Assembly (NCBI RefSeq): GCF_012999535.1 | Contig: NZ_JABBWV010000003.1 | Coordinates: 82,341 to 146,340 of the forward strand | DNA from: Microbispora sp. H11081 | GTDB taxonomy: Bacteria > Actinomycetota > Actinomycetes > Streptosporangiales > Streptosporangiaceae | Direction of reading: 5' to 3' | Length of the DNA stretch: 64,000 nucleotides | Part shown: one piece after another, positions 1 to 9,424 of the stretch | Layout: every line of letters begins with the position of its first letter | How positions within the stretch are numbered: the stretch's first letter is position 1 | The notes under the pieces: generated by a model | The model's input: only the letters and a program-made list of their open reading frames with translations | What the model was told of the DNA's origin: nothing | Database searches by the model: none | Made by a program: the position numbers and the translations under genes

Positions 1-46
1 AGGTGAGGACTGCCCCGATGCGGGCATTCCTCAAAGCGCGGGTCAT
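1..46 (-). CDS. 5' end of an unidentified gene (runs off left edge)
   Basis: Reading leftward, an ATG preceded by a GGAAG ribosome binding site 5-6 nt away opens a frame (MTRALRNARIGAVLT) that stays open to the window edge. Only 15 codons are visible, so no function can be read. It lies downstream of, and on the same strand as, the TetR-type regulator, so it may be a target of that regulator such as an efflux pump or enzyme; this is inference from position only. Confidence 0.5.
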   Translation of the reverse strand, partial: MTRALRNARIGAVLT

Positions 47-112
47 CACAGCTTCCTTTCCAGGTGAATGCGGTGGGTTTCCGGGCCCGGATTAGCGGGC
101 AGACACCAGCAG

Positions 113-149
113 GTCGCCCTTTCACGGCACTGCCGGAAGGAAGGGCGAC
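113..149 (-). terminator. Possible terminator between tetR and the left-edge gene
   Basis: A 9-bp perfect stem (GTCGCCCTT / AAGGGCGAC) encloses a further small hairpin (CGGCA/TGCCG). It lies about 75 bp beyond the tetR stop. There is no T-run, so its strength as a terminator is uncertain. Confidence 0.4.
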
Positions 150-175
150 CACCAAGTGGGGTTCAGAGGTTCTTG

Positions 176-221
176 AGGGGACGGCTCGCGAGGGGACGGT
201 TCGCGAGGGGGATGACTCGCG
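176..221. repeat. Three imperfect 15-bp tandem repeats
   Basis: The units AGGGGACGGCTCGCG, AGGGGACGGTTCGCG and a diverged third copy (AGGGGGATGACTCGCG) follow one another just past the tetR stop codon. No function is evident; they may be a small local duplication. Confidence 0.6.
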
Positions 222-225
222 GTGG

Positions 226-717
226 CTACAGCAGGGCGAGCAGCCTGGCGCGGATCGCGGTGTAGTCGACGATCTCCGCGCAGTGCGTGGCGACCTCCCA
301 GACGCCCTCACAGGCCAGCCGTACGACCTGGGAGGCCAGGGGGTCGGGCTCGTCGGCCAGGCCGTCGCGCATCCAGCGGACCATGGCCCCGCGCAGCGGC
401 GCGAGCAGTTCGGGATCGCCGGCCGCGCCCGTGACCACGGCCCATCGTCGCAGCCGGCCGGTCTGCACGGCCTCGAACGTCGCCGCGAGGTATGCCCGGG
501 TGTAGGTGCTCTCGGACTGGGCCGCGATCAGAGCGTCGAAATCGGCGATCAGGCGCTCGATCATGCCTTTGACGAGCGCGTCCTTGCTCGCGAAGTGGTA
601 GAGAAGGCCGCCCTTGCTGACACCGGCGCGCTCGGCCACCGCCGCCAGGGTCAGGGCCTGGGCGCCCTGGTCCTGGAGCAGGCCCTCGGCCGCGTCCAGC
701 AATTCGTCCCTCCGCAT
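226..717 (-). CDS. TetR-family transcriptional regulator
   Basis: A 163-residue DNA-binding repressor. The N-terminal helix-turn-helix is clear at residues 5-45 ([21 protein letters not shown]), followed by the expected KDAL helix; the C-terminal ligand-binding half is short, with [16 protein letters not shown] near the end. The ATG at 717 was chosen because a TATAGT -10 box lies 7 nt upstream (minus-strand positions 730-725), giving a leaderless transcript, and because longer versions would run through the operator. It probably represses itself and the downstream left-edge gene. The inducing ligand cannot be read from sequence. Sure of family, not of target. Confidence 0.93.
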   Translation of the reverse strand: MRRDELLDAAEGLLQDQGAQALTLAAVAERAGVSKGGLLYHFASKDALVKGMIERLIADFDALIAAQSESTYTRAYLAATFEAVQTGRLRRWAVVTGAAGDPELLAPLRGAMVRWMRDGLADEPDPLASQVVRLACEGVWEVATHCAEIVDYTAIRARLLALL

Positions 718-723
718 GCAGTC

Positions 724-749
724 AACTATACCGTCCAGACGGTACAGTT
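724..749. promoter_or_regulatory. TetR operator overlapping the tetR -10 box
   Basis: A 26-bp inverted repeat with 11 of 13 matching positions per arm; the core reads ACCGTCCAGACGGT. The putative tetR -10 hexamer TATAGT (730-725, minus strand) lies inside the left arm, so a bound repressor would cover the promoter. The cysteine desulfurase start is 72 bp away on the other side, so that gene could also be affected. Confidence 0.85.
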
Positions 750-820
750 GCGACATATTACCGGTGTCCTCCTTCCACCCGGATACGCTTGGTTGGCTGA
801 ATACGTGTGAGGGAGGGGCC

Positions 821-1975
821 GTGGGGGCTGCGTACTTGGACCATGCCTCGACCACACCGATGCTGCCCGAGGCTATCGAGGCGATGACCGCCCAGCTCGG
901 AGAGGTCGGCAACCCCTCGTCCCTGCACGCGGCGGGCCGCCGCGCCCGCCGGGTCGTCGAGGAGTCGCGAGAGACGATCGCCTGCGCGCTCGGCGCCCGC
1001 CCGAGCGAGGTCGTCTTCACTGCCGGGGGCACCGAGGCCGACAACCTCGCCATCAAGGGCCTCTACTGGGCGAGGAAGCGGCCCAGGATCCTGATCAGCG
1101 CGGTCGAGCACCACGCCGCCCTCGACCCCGCCCACTGGCTCGGCGATCACCACGGCGCCCGGGTCGAGCGGCTGGAGGTGGACGAGCGGGGCAGGGTGCA
1201 TCCGGAGACGCTGCGCGCGGCCATCGCCCGCGACCCTGACGACGTCGCGCTGGTGAGCGTCATGTGGGCCAACAACGAGGTCGGCACCGTGCAGCCGGTG
1301 CGCGTGCTGGCCGCCATCGCGCACGAGTACGGCATCCCCTTCCACACCGACGCGGTGCAGGCGGTCGGGCAGCTTCCCGTCTCGTTCGCCGAGTCGGGCG
1401 TCGACGCCATGACCGTCTCCGGCCACAAGGTCGGCGGCCCTGTGGGCGTGGGAGCGCTGCTGCTGGCCCGCGGCGTCGATCCGGTTCCCGTGCTGCACGG
1501 AGGCGGGCAGGAGCGCGACATCCGGTCAGGCACTCTCGACGCTCCGGCCATCGCCGGGTTCGCGGCGGCGATCGAGACGGCCGTCGCGCGCCAGCCCGCC
1601 ACGGCCGAGCGGCTGTCGGCGCTCCGCGACGACCTGATCGAGCGCGTACGCCGGGCCGTGCCCGACGTGGTACTCAACGGCGACCCGGTCAACCGGCTGC
1701 CAGGCAACGCCCACTTCTCGTTCCCCGGCTGCGAGGGGGACGCCCTGCTCATGCTCCTCGACGCCAAGGGAGTGGAGTGCTCCACCGGCTCGGCCTGCTC
1801 CGCCGGGGTGGCCCAGCCGTCCCACGTGCTGCTGGCCATGGGCCAGGACGGCGTGCGGGCCCGGGGCTCGCTGCGCTTCTCCCTCGGCCACACGTCCGTC
1901 GAGGAGGACGTCGACCGGGTCGCGGACGTCATCGGGCACGTCGTCGTGCGCGCCCGGCGCGCCGGCCTGTCGTGA
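821..1975 (+). CDS. Cysteine desulfurase (class V aminotransferase)
   Basis: A 384-residue PLP enzyme that removes sulfur from cysteine as an enzyme-bound persulfide. The PLP lysine is K203 in TVSGHKVGG, and the persulfide cysteine is C326 in the STGSACSAG loop; the DHASTTP N-terminus and HTDAVQ motif are typical of the IscS/NifS family. GTG at 821 was chosen because GGGAGGGG precedes it by about 3-10 nt and the protein then begins at the family's usual YLDHA. The sulfur most likely goes to MnmA, encoded 2.7 kb downstream, for tRNA 2-thiouridine; supply to other acceptors cannot be excluded. No scaffold (IscU/SufU) gene is nearby. Confidence 0.95.
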   Translation: MGAAYLDHASTTPMLPEAIEAMTAQLGEVGNPSSLHAAGRRARRVVEESRETIACALGARPSEVVFTAGGTEADNLAIKGLYWARKRPRILISAVEHHAALDPAHWLGDHHGARVERLEVDERGRVHPETLRAAIARDPDDVALVSVMWANNEVGTVQPVRVLAAIAHEYGIPFHTDAVQAVGQLPVSFAESGVDAMTVSGHKVGGPVGVGALLLARGVDPVPVLHGGGQERDIRSGTLDAPAIAGFAAAIETAVARQPATAERLSALRDDLIERVRRAVPDVVLNGDPVNRLPGNAHFSFPGCEGDALLMLLDAKGVECSTGSACSAGVAQPSHVLLAMGQDGVRARGSLRFSLGHTSVEEDVDRVADVIGHVVVRARRAGLS

Positions 1976-1999
1976 GGCCGCCCGTCCACCCCGCACGCC

Positions 2000-2554
2000 C
2001 TATCGGGCCGTGTGGCGCAGCAGCGTCCGCTGCAGGCGAAGAACCATACGGACGCGCCGTGAGGAGCGCAGCCGGCCCAGGCGGGCGCTGAGCCGGTCGC
2101 CCAGCCCGACGAGCAGGTCCTCGTCCGCGAAGCGCTCTACCTCCGGGAACATCCGCCGCTCCTCGTCCAGGTGGGCGTGCGACTCCAGCGCGTCGTGCAG
2201 CATGTCGAGCTCCCGGTCGAACCGCTCGGTCCGCGGGTCGGCCCGCACCAGCGCCGCGAGCTGATCGCTGAGCTGGCGGTGCTCGGACCAGGCCGCGGCG
2301 AGGGCCGGGGTGACGTCCCGCATCGCGGGGTAGAAGATCTCCTCCTCGATCCGTTCGTGCATCCACAGCTCGTCGTACAGCTCGCCGGCGAGCGCGCGCC
2401 GTCGTCCGGGCCGGGAGCACGGCGTCCGCCGCAGGTGCCGTATGAGCCCTCGCAACACCTCGTGGTGCTCCACGAGCACGCGCGTCGCCGTCCTCCGCTC
2501 CGGCCCGGCGGGCGCCGGCGGCGCCTCCGTGAGCACCTGAGACCGCCTCCTCAC
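2000..2554 (-). CDS. Hemerythrin HHE-domain protein
   Basis: A 184-residue helical protein with the diiron ligand set of hemerythrins: VEHHEVLR near residue 30, MHERIEEE (H66, E70), SEHRQ (H92) and SHAHLDEERRMFPE (H126/H128, E131/E132). Such proteins bind O2 or NO or sense oxidants. The start is a GTG at 2554 that overlaps the stop of the preceding Rieske gene by 4 bp (GTGA) and has AGGAGG 7 nt upstream, so the two are translationally coupled. The C-terminus is Arg-rich. Pairing with an Fe-S protein suggests a shared redox role, which is inference. Confidence 0.88.
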   Translation of the reverse strand: MRRRSQVLTEAPPAPAGPERRTATRVLVEHHEVLRGLIRHLRRTPCSRPGRRRALAGELYDELWMHERIEEEIFYPAMRDVTPALAAAWSEHRQLSDQLAALVRADPRTERFDRELDMLHDALESHAHLDEERRMFPEVERFADEDLLVGLGDRLSARLGRLRSSRRVRMVLRLQRTLLRHTAR

Positions 2555-3471
2555 GGCTGCACCTCCTGCTGGTGGGCCAGTGCGCTCCCGGGAGGCGCGG
2601 TGGTCAGGGCAGGCGCCCTGCGCACCTCGATCCACCCGTCGCGCACGCGGGTCTGGAAGCACGGCGCGGGCGCGGTGGCGGGGCCGTTCAGGCTCCGCCC
2701 GCCGGACAGCGCGAAGCGGGAGCCGTGCCAGGGGCAGGTGAGGGAGCCGTCCCGGAGCCAGCCCTGCGACAGCGGGCCGCCCAGGTGCGGGCAGGCGTCC
2801 TCCAGGGCGTGGACACGGCCGTCCACGCGGACCAGGACGACATCCACGTCACCGGCCCGCGCCCGGCGCGGGCTCCTGTCGGGCAGGTCCCGTTCGGCCA
2901 TCGCCCGGGTGAAGCGGCGTGGTTCGCACCTCTCGTCCGTCCGGTCGACCCCGATCCGATGACGGTAGACCAGCGTGCCGCCCAGGAAGCCGCTCGCCAT
3001 GATCACGGGATAGCCGAGCAGGGCGGCCAGCAGCCCGCGCAGGTGATGTCCCCTGCCCCGCTGCCACCACGACCAGCCGTACAGGCCGAGCGCGAGCGTG
3101 TTGAGCGTGCCGTGGACCAGCCCGACGCGCCGGGCTTCGTCATGCGTGTGCTGCCAGTCGTGCAGCCCGGTCACCGCCGCGGCCAGCGCCCCTGCGATGC
3201 CGACGCCCACGGCCGCGCGCGCCGCGCGCCGATGCCCGGTGAGGTCCAGCACCAGCGCCGTCGTCCAACTGCCGATCGGCAGGTCGGTGAAGACCGGGTG
3301 AAGGGGATGCCCCAGCCAGACGCCGTGCAGGACGGCGCGGGCGCGGCCCCCGGTGATCCCGAGGAGGTTCTCGGTGAACGCGAGGCCGTGTTCGAGCCGA
3401 TGCCCCGGCCGGTCGAGGCGCCCTTCGCCCTCGATCGCGTTCGGCAGCCGGTCCAGTGCGCACTGAGCCAT
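2551..3471 (-). CDS. Membrane DUF2231-Rieske [2Fe-2S] fusion protein
   Basis: A 306-residue two-part protein. Residues 50-170 form a DUF2231 membrane domain (GHPLHPVFTDLPIGSW and three to four hydrophobic helices). Residues 205-285 are a Rieske domain with both ligand pairs intact: DACPHLGG (C227, H229) and CPWHGSRF (C246, H249). The Rieske part is short and ferredoxin-like, so it is probably an electron carrier on the cytoplasmic face rather than a cytochrome bc subunit. ATG at 3471 has GGAG 8 nt before it; a TTG 12 nt further out is possible. It is followed by the overlapping hemerythrin gene. Confidence 0.92.
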   Translation of the reverse strand: MAQCALDRLPNAIEGEGRLDRPGHRLEHGLAFTENLLGITGGRARAVLHGVWLGHPLHPVFTDLPIGSWTTALVLDLTGHRRAARAAVGVGIAGALAAAVTGLHDWQHTHDEARRVGLVHGTLNTLALGLYGWSWWQRGRGHHLRGLLAALLGYPVIMASGFLGGTLVYRHRIGVDRTDERCEPRRFTRAMAERDLPDRSPRRARAGDVDVVLVRVDGRVHALEDACPHLGGPLSQGWLRDGSLTCPWHGSRFALSGGRSLNGPATAPAPCFQTRVRDGWIEVRRAPALTTAPPGSALAHQQEVQP

Positions 3472-3592
3472 GTCCGACTCCAATCCGGGCCCGCGGGACG
3501 CGGGAACGGGTGGAGCGCGGGCGCCGGCCCGCGCGATGCGTCTATCGCGACGTGCCCGTGCCCGATGTGGTGAAACGCGCCGAATATCCGAT

Positions 3593-4633
3593 TCAGGTCA
3601 GGAAGGGGGCCACCGCGCTCCAGGAGGGGTCCTCGGCCACGTCGACGCGGGCGGGCCCCTCCTTCCAGTCGGCGGCGATCTCCTCGACCAGGGGCGGGAC
3701 GGCCGCCGCGGGATCGGCGTACACGTGCAGCACCCGGGTGCGGTCGGCGCTCATGTGGGCCGTCAGCACGGCGGAGCCGGCCTCGGTCAGCCGGGCGGTC
3801 AGCCGCCCCTCGAAGTCGCGCAGCGCGTCCAGGGAGGCCCCGGCCGGCTGACCCTCGGCGTCGGCCTCGCGGTACGGCAGCGTGACGGCGATGTGCTGGT
3901 CGTACAGCGGGAAGTCCACGGGCCTGAGGGGATAGCGGGCCGCGGCGGTCAGCCGGCCGCCGGTCGCGGTGTTGCCCTCGAGAAGAGCCCACTGCTCCTC
4001 CTCGAAGCCCTCGGCCACGTCGGCGACCACGGCGGGCAGGTGGATCGCGGGGAGCGCGTCGATCGGCTCGAACTCCGCGGCCACGATCTCGCCCAGCCAC
4101 CGGGCCACCTCGTCCTCGCCCAGCAGCCAGTCGAGCGCGAGGAAGGTCGCCTCCGTCCGGGTGTCGTCGTCGACGTCGGGGAAGATCGGGTGGAACGCGG
4201 TGACGTCCACGCGCGGCGCGCCGGGCGGCACGCGCAGCGCCACCACCAGCCGGTCGAGCCCGAACTCCCGCCCGCCGACGTCGACCGTCAGTTCCGCGGC
4301 CCGGGGGTTCGCCTGCCGGGACGGATGGAACTCCCACATGGCGTCCGGCGGCGGCGCGGCCTGCGCCCAGCGGTGGGCGAACGGCCGCAGTTCGGGATCG
4401 CTCGACGCGCTGACGACCAGGGCGTGCACGGCCATGCGGCCGGGAGCTACCTCCCAGACGAGGGACGGATGGAGGTCGGTGACGGCGGGGCCGATCAGCT
4501 CGGCCAGGGCCTCCGGGTCCTCTGCCTCGACGCACGCGTCGATCTGGGGACGGGTCTGTTCCCACCGGGTCCAGAACGCCGCGATGGCCGCGGCGGGGTC
4601 GGTGGACTCGCTCTCGCGCCCGAACAGTCGCAT
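3593..4633 (-). CDS. Uncharacterised protein with C-terminal DUF695-like domain
   Basis: A 346-residue soluble acidic protein without signal peptide or membrane segments. The last ~130 residues (from about YPLRPVDFPLYDQHIAV to the EDPSWSAVAPFLT terminus) resemble DUF695, a domain of unknown function with a conserved DPxW ending. The N-terminal half starts MRLFGRESE and holds an acidic helical segment. GGGAGG lies about 10 nt before the ATG. It stands alone between the Rieske operon and mnmA, divergent from mnmA. No function is proposed. Confidence 0.85.
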   Translation of the reverse strand: MRLFGRESESTDPAAAIAAFWTRWEQTRPQIDACVEAEDPEALAELIGPAVTDLHPSLVWEVAPGRMAVHALVVSASSDPELRPFAHRWAQAAPPPDAMWEFHPSRQANPRAAELTVDVGGREFGLDRLVVALRVPPGAPRVDVTAFHPIFPDVDDDTRTEATFLALDWLLGEDEVARWLGEIVAAEFEPIDALPAIHLPAVVADVAEGFEEEQWALLEGNTATGGRLTAAARYPLRPVDFPLYDQHIAVTLPYREADAEGQPAGASLDALRDFEGRLTARLTEAGSAVLTAHMSADRTRVLHVYADPAAAVPPLVEEIAADWKEGPARVDVAEDPSWSAVAPFLT

Positions 4634-4694
4634 GACCCCGCATCCTCCCAGCAGGCCCGCCCGGATGCCAACGCGGGCGCGCTCCCGCGGGGGG

Positions 4695-4700
4695 TAACCT
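4695..4700 (+). promoter_or_regulatory. Candidate -10 box of mnmA (TAACCT)
   Basis: TAACCT fits TANNNT and lies 9 nt before the mnmA ATG. No ribosome binding site stands between them, so the mRNA may be leaderless or nearly so. The spacing is slightly longer than at the other leaderless genes here. Confidence 0.5.
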
Positions 4701-4709
4701 CGATGTGTT

Positions 4710-5795
4710 ATGGGTCCCACACGAAAGCTCCGCGTCCTCGCCGCCATGTCCGGCGGGGTCGACTCCGCGGTGGCCGCCGCCCGGATCGCCGAGGCGGGGC
4801 ACGACGTTACCGGCGTACATCTGGCGCTGTCGTCCAACCCGCGGTCCTACCGCACCGGCGCCCGCGGGTGCTGCACGCTGGAGGACGCCCGCGACGCGCG
4901 CCGGGCGGCCGATGTCATCGGCATCCCCTTCTACGTCTGGGACATGGCCGAGCGGTTCCACCGCGACGTGGTCGAGGACTTCGTCAGCGAGTACGCCGCG
5001 GGCCGCACGCCGAACCCCTGCCTGCGGTGCAACGAGAAGATCAAGTTCGAGGCGGTGCTCGACCGGGCGCTCGCGCTCGGCTTCGACGCCGTCGCCACCG
5101 GCCACCACGCGCGGCTCGAGGACGGCGTGCTGCGGCGCAGCGTCGACGAGGCCAAGGACCAGTCGTACGTGCTGGGGGTGCTCACCCGCGAGCAACTCGC
5201 CCACGCGATCTTCCCGCTGGGCGGCTCGACCAAGGCCGAAGTGCGCGCGGAGGCCGCCCGGCGCGGGCTGACCGTCGCCGACAAGCCGGACAGCCACGAC
5301 ATCTGCTTCATCGCCGACGGCGACACCCGGGCGTTCCTGGCCGAGCGGCTCGGCGAGGCCGAGGGGCCGATCGTCGACGCGCTCACCGGCCAGGTGGTCG
5401 GCAGCCACCAGGGGGCGTACGGCTTCACGGTCGGGCAGCGCAAGGGACTGCGCGTCGACCGGCCCGCCGCCGACGGCAGGCCGCGCTACGTGCTGTCGAT
5501 CGAGCCCGTGTCGAACACGGTCACGGTCGGGCCGCGCTCCTCCCTGGAGGTGACTTCCGTCGTGGGCGAGCGGCCGGTGTGGAACGGGCCGGTGCCCGAG
5601 CCGCACGAGCCGATCACCTGCACCGTGCAGTTGCGGGCGCACGGCGAGGTGTACGGCTGCCGCGCCCAGGTGTCCGGCGGTGAGCTGCACATCCATCTCG
5701 ACCGCCCGGCGGCCGGCGTCGCGGCGGGCCAGGGCGCCGTCCTCTACGACGGCGACGTCGTCATCGGCTCCGCCACGATCGCCTCGGCCGTCTGA
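4710..5795 (+). CDS. mnmA: tRNA-specific 2-thiouridylase MnmA
   Basis: A 361-residue enzyme that activates U34 of tRNA Lys, Glu and Gln with ATP and inserts sulfur. The PP-loop [10 protein letters not shown] is at residues 14-23; the catalytic cysteine pair is C104 (TPNPCLRCN) and C199 (SHDICF), matching the family's usual positions. Length is normal. The persulfide donor is probably the cysteine desulfurase encoded upstream. Its stop codon is 2 bp from the stop of the convergent metallo-hydrolase gene, with a small GTCTGA/TCAGAC palindrome spanning both. tRNA-Gln and tRNA-Glu genes, its substrates in general, also lie in this window, but both carry C34. Confidence 0.97.
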   Translation: MGPTRKLRVLAAMSGGVDSAVAAARIAEAGHDVTGVHLALSSNPRSYRTGARGCCTLEDARDARRAADVIGIPFYVWDMAERFHRDVVEDFVSEYAAGRTPNPCLRCNEKIKFEAVLDRALALGFDAVATGHHARLEDGVLRRSVDEAKDQSYVLGVLTREQLAHAIFPLGGSTKAEVRAEAARRGLTVADKPDSHDICFIADGDTRAFLAERLGEAEGPIVDALTGQVVGSHQGAYGFTVGQRKGLRVDRPAADGRPRYVLSIEPVSNTVTVGPRSSLEVTSVVGERPVWNGPVPEPHEPITCTVQLRAHGEVYGCRAQVSGGELHIHLDRPAAGVAAGQGAVLYDGDVVIGSATIASAV

Positions 5796-5797
5796 GG

Positions 5798-6427
5798 TCA
5801 GACCTCGACCGACTCGCCGACGGGGATCCGGCGGAAGTCGGCCTTCTGCTTCCCGGCCTCCATGCCGAGCCAGTTGTCGATCAGCGTCGCGCCGATGTCG
5901 TTGACCAGCCCGTCGTGGGTCGAGTACGCCCGCGCGGGCCGGACGTAGCGCAGGTACATGATCATCTCCGCCCCCTTGAGCCACGGCGCGTTGGTCGGCA
6001 CCAGCAGCGTGGGCACGTCGCACCCGGGCGCGGTGAGGGCGTCACCGGGGTAGAACACCTCGTCGTCCACGAAGAAGCCGACGTTCTGCACCGGCGGGAC
6101 GTCGGGCAGGTTGAGCGCGTGCCACTCGCCGACCGCCCGCACGTCGAAACCGGCGGTGCCGAAGGTGTCCCCGTGGTTGACGACCTGCACCCTCGCCGGG
6201 ATCTCGCCGAGCTGGTTCGCGACGGCCTGGCAGGTGTAGATCTCCAGGCCCGGGCTCGCGTTCTTGAGCAGGTTCGCGTCCACGTGGTCGAAATGCTCAT
6301 GGGTGATCAGCACGGCGTCCGCGCCGTCGAGGAGGCCTTCGCCGCTGAACGCGCCGGGGTCGATGACGAGCACCCGCCCGTCCTTCTCCAGCCGCCAGCA
6401 CGCGTGACCGAGTTTGGTGAGTTTCAT
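5798..6427 (-). CDS. UlaG-like metallo-beta-lactamase-fold hydrolase
   Basis: A 209-residue hydrolase with the two-metal site THEHFDH (residues 42-48) and later ligands near PGDAL and THDGL. It belongs to the UlaG-like branch (lactonase or phosphodiesterase-type activities); the substrate cannot be assigned. Start ATG at 6427 has no ribosome binding site but a TAGCTT hexamer 6 nt upstream, so it is probably leaderless. The promoter is shared back-to-back with the MetE-like gene. Confidence 0.92.
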   Translation of the reverse strand: MKLTKLGHACWRLEKDGRVLVIDPGAFSGEGLLDGADAVLITHEHFDHVDANLLKNASPGLEIYTCQAVANQLGEIPARVQVVNHGDTFGTAGFDVRAVGEWHALNLPDVPPVQNVGFFVDDEVFYPGDALTAPGCDVPTLLVPTNAPWLKGAEMIMYLRYVRPARAYSTHDGLVNDIGATLIDNWLGMEAGKQKADFRRIPVGESVEV

Positions 6428-6432
6428 AACCC

Positions 6433-6439
6433 TAAGCTA
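6433..6439. promoter_or_regulatory. Shared bidirectional -10 element of two leaderless genes
   Basis: The 7-bp sequence TAAGCTA reads TAAGCT on the plus strand (6433-6438, 7 nt before GTG at 6446) and TAGCTT on the minus strand (6439-6434, 6 nt before ATG at 6427). Both match TANNNT at leaderless spacing, so one symmetric site could open for either direction. Confidence 0.7.
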
Positions 6440-6445
6440 GTGACC

Positions 6446-7450
6446 GTGAGCGAGTACCCATGGAGCGAGGCCACGGCAACCGGGGTGGGGTCCTATCCGG
6501 GCGAGGACCATCTGGAGGCGGTGCGGACGGCCTTCGGCGAGCTTTCCATGCCGTACCTGCCCGAGCTGCCCGCCCGTGGCGTGGGCGCCGACATGATCGG
6601 GCGTACGGCGTCGCTGCTTGTCGAGCTGCCCGTGGAGGTGCAGCCGTCCGGCTGGCGGCTCAGCGACCGGCCGGGACGGGATTTCAAGCGGGCCAGGGAC
6701 CACCTCGCCCGTGATCTCGACGGGCTTGAGGAGGTCTCTCAGGGCTACGTGGGGCCTTTCAAGATCCAGGCGTGCGGACCGTGGACCCTCGCGGGGGCGA
6801 TCGAGCTCCGGCACGGCGACAAGGTGCTCTCCGACACGGGCGCCGTACGCGACCTGACCGAGTCGCTGGCCGAGGGGCTGTCGCAGCACGTGGCGGAGGT
6901 CAGGCGCAGGATCCCGGGAGCCGAGCTCGTCGTGCAGATCGACGAGCCGGGGCTGCCCGGGGTGCTGGCGGGCACGGTGCCGACCGCGTCCGGTTTCGGC
7001 AGGCTGGCCGCCGTCGAGCCCCCGATCGCGGCGGAACGGCTGAAGACCGTGCTGTCCGCGCTCGCGCCCGCCTTCCCCGTCGTCCACTGCTGCGCGCCGC
7101 GCGTGCCGTACGAGGTGATCCGTACGGCGGGGGCGCGGGGCGTGTCGGTGGACGCCGCGCTGCTGCGCCGCCGAGACGAGGACGCCATCGGGGAGGCGAT
7201 CGAGAAGGGGCTCGCGCTGTTCCTCGGCGTCGTGCCGGGGACCGACTCCCGGCTCGCCGACGTCGGCGCGGTGGCCAGGCCCGCGGTGGAGCTGTGGCGG
7301 CGGCTCGGCTTCGCGCCGGCGAGGCTCGCCGGGCAGGTCGTGCTGACGCCCGCGTGCGGCCTGGCCGGAGCCTCTCCGGCGTACGCCAAGGCGGCGCTGG
7401 CCCGGTGCAGGGAGGCGGCCCGCGTGCTGAGGGAGGACCCCGGCGAGTGA
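6446..7450 (+). CDS. MetE-like (cobalamin-independent methionine synthase family) protein
   Basis: A 334-residue single-domain relative of the C-terminal catalytic half of MetE, not the ~750-residue full enzyme. Likely zinc ligands are in VHCCAPR and in the TPACGLAG loop near the C-terminus; GVGSYPG opens the protein and QIDEPGLPG matches the family's barrel. Short MetE-like proteins of this type are common in actinomycetes next to mnmA and ligA, but their methyl donor and acceptor are not settled. GTG 6446 follows the -10 box by 7 nt; the in-frame GTG at 6440 is too close to it. Confidence 0.85.
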   Translation: MSEYPWSEATATGVGSYPGEDHLEAVRTAFGELSMPYLPELPARGVGADMIGRTASLLVELPVEVQPSGWRLSDRPGRDFKRARDHLARDLDGLEEVSQGYVGPFKIQACGPWTLAGAIELRHGDKVLSDTGAVRDLTESLAEGLSQHVAEVRRRIPGAELVVQIDEPGLPGVLAGTVPTASGFGRLAAVEPPIAAERLKTVLSALAPAFPVVHCCAPRVPYEVIRTAGARGVSVDAALLRRRDEDAIGEAIEKGLALFLGVVPGTDSRLADVGAVARPAVELWRRLGFAPARLAGQVVLTPACGLAGASPAYAKAALARCREAARVLREDPGE

Positions 7451-7553
7451 CGGGCGCTGCCAGAGACATGGATGGACGTCTCCACAGCGATAGCGGAATT
7501 CTCTGGAGATAGCTCCATGGTGTGCGGTGCGGAGCCGGTGGTTGCCTTGGGGC

Positions 7554-8171
7554 ATGGATTCGATCACCGTCGCAGAGCGAACCGTCGTCCCCGCCCGGGA
7601 GGCCAGGGCGGTGCGCGTGCCCAAGGGCCGTCGCGTCAGCGTCGTCGATCTCGAAGGCGGCCAGGTGGGCGATGTCTTCGCCTTCGCCGCCGATGACGTC
7701 ACCGAGCACCTCAGCGCATCGCACACCCGCAGCTCGACGAACCGGTTGTTCCCCACGGTGGGGGACCCGTTCGTCACCGATCGCCGCCGCCCCATCCTGA
7801 CGCTCGTCTCCGACACGTCCCCGGGCGCGCACGACATGCTGATCGCCGCGTGCGATCCGGAGCGGTACGCCGCGCTGGGCGCGCGGCCGTCCCACGCCTC
7901 GTGCGCGGGCAACCTGCGCGAGGCGCTCGCCTCGATGGGACTGGCCGTTCCCTTCACCCCGCAACCGGTCAACGTGTTCATGCGGATTCCGGTCGACGAG
8001 GAGGGGCGGCTCGACTGGCTCCCCGCGGTCAGCGGGCCGGGAGACGCGATCACCTTCCAGGCCGTCATGGACTGCGTCTTCGTGGTCTCCGCCTGCCCCC
8101 AGGACCTGGTGGACATCAACGGCGGCGTGCCGACCTCGCTGGCGATCGACGTCCTCCCCGAATCCGACTGA
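7554..8171 (+). CDS. DUF1989 (urea/guanidine carboxylase-associated) family protein
   Basis: A 205-residue protein of the DUF1989 family, known from urea and guanidine carboxylase gene clusters, where members act on small nitrogen compounds. Seen here: an N-terminal [27 protein letters not shown] segment and a [24 protein letters not shown] segment typical of the family. No carboxylase gene is nearby. Start ATG 7554 was chosen by where similarity to the family should begin; GTG 7527 is an alternative and neither has a convincing ribosome binding site. It is followed after 27 bp by the flavin oxidoreductase gene. Confidence 0.8.
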   Translation: MDSITVAERTVVPAREARAVRVPKGRRVSVVDLEGGQVGDVFAFAADDVTEHLSASHTRSSTNRLFPTVGDPFVTDRRRPILTLVSDTSPGAHDMLIAACDPERYAALGARPSHASCAGNLREALASMGLAVPFTPQPVNVFMRIPVDEEGRLDWLPAVSGPGDAITFQAVMDCVFVVSACPQDLVDINGGVPTSLAIDVLPESD

Positions 8172-8198
8172 TCCGACGCCGAAGGAGTGCGTTTTCCG

Positions 8199-9332
8199 AT
8201 GAGTGCGTTCACGCCGGACCATCCGGCCCTGCTGCCCCTCCGCCTCGCCGGCCTCGACCTGCCCAACCGGCTCGCGGTCGCGCCGATGACCCGGGTCTCC
8301 GCGGCCCCCGACGGCACGCCGACCCCGGAGATGACCGGCTACTACACCGAGTTCGCCGAGGGCGGCTTCGGCCTGGTGATCACCGAGGGCACCTACACGG
8401 ACACCGTCCACAGCCAGGGATATCGCAACCAGCCTGGCATCGTGTCGGACGCCCACGTGGCGGCCTGGCGGGAGATCACCCGCCGCGTGCACGCGGCGGG
8501 CGGCCGGATCGTGCTGCAGCTCATGCACGCCGGCGCGCTGTCGCAGGGCAACCGCTACCGCGACGACACGGCCGGGCCGTCGGCCGTGCCGCCGCGCGGG
8601 GAGATGATGCCCGAGTACGGGGGGTCGGGCAGGTGGCCGATCCCCAGGGAGATGAGCAAGGCCGACATCGAGACGGCGGTCGCCGGTTTCGCGGACTCGG
8701 CCGTACGGGCGCGGGAGGCGGGTTTCGACGGCGTCGAGGTGCACGGGGCCAACGGCTACCTCCTGGACCAGTTCCTCACCGACTACACCAACCGCCGCAC
8801 CGACTCGTACGGAGGCGACGTCGCGGGCCGGGTACGCCTCGCCGCCGAGGTGGTCGCCGGCATCAGGGCCCAGGTGGGCCCGGACTTCTGCGTGGGGGTC
8901 CGGCTGTCCCAGGGCAAGGTCAACGACTTCACACACCGCTGGGCGGGGGGTTCCCGGGACGCGAAAATCATCTTCGCCGCCCTCGCCGACGCGGGAGCGA
9001 CGTACCTGCACGTCGCCAGCGAGGGGCGCGACTGGATCGAGACCGCCCGCCTCGACGGTGACGTCACGATCACGGCCCTCGCCCGCGAGGTGACCGGCCT
9101 TCCGGTCATCGCGAACGGCGGGATGCACGACCTCGCGCAGGCGGCCCGGGTGCTCGCCGACGGCCACGCCGACATGCTGTCGGTCGCCAGGGGCGCGCTG
9201 GCCAACCCGGACCTGCCGCGGCGCCTCGCCCAGGGCCTGGCGCTCGACCGGTTCGACCGCGCGATGCTGGAGCCGATGGCGACGCTCGGCAACGCGCGGC
9301 GGTGGCTGCGCGCGGCGCGGGCCCTGTCCTGA
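8199..9332 (+). CDS. Old Yellow Enzyme-family NADH:flavin oxidoreductase
   Basis: A 377-residue FMN barrel enzyme that reduces activated C=C bonds or related groups. Features: PMTRVSA near the N-terminus, QLMHAGA, the active-site-region motif [14 protein letters not shown] with [13 protein letters not shown], and ANGGMHD plus [15 protein letters not shown] for FMN phosphate binding. AAGGAG lies 12 nt before the ATG at 8199; an in-frame GTG at 8187 is too close to it. The true substrate is unknown. It probably forms an operon with the DUF1989 gene. Confidence 0.92.
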   Translation: MSAFTPDHPALLPLRLAGLDLPNRLAVAPMTRVSAAPDGTPTPEMTGYYTEFAEGGFGLVITEGTYTDTVHSQGYRNQPGIVSDAHVAAWREITRRVHAAGGRIVLQLMHAGALSQGNRYRDDTAGPSAVPPRGEMMPEYGGSGRWPIPREMSKADIETAVAGFADSAVRAREAGFDGVEVHGANGYLLDQFLTDYTNRRTDSYGGDVAGRVRLAAEVVAGIRAQVGPDFCVGVRLSQGKVNDFTHRWAGGSRDAKIIFAALADAGATYLHVASEGRDWIETARLDGDVTITALAREVTGLPVIANGGMHDLAQAARVLADGHADMLSVARGALANPDLPRRLAQGLALDRFDRAMLEPMATLGNARRWLRAARALS

Positions 9333-9424
9333 TCGCGGCGCTTGTCCCGGGGGATGCGAGACTCGGCACGCCGAGGACGGTGGCATGACGGCCGTGGGAC
9401 CGGCCGGGAGAGGAAAGACGCGGG

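Noticed and set aside
3171..6023. A 950-codon open frame on the minus strand
   Set aside because: It runs through mnmA, the DUF695 and Rieske genes in other frames; its composition (Arg/Gly/Pro-rich, no recognisable domain) is that of a high-GC shadow frame.
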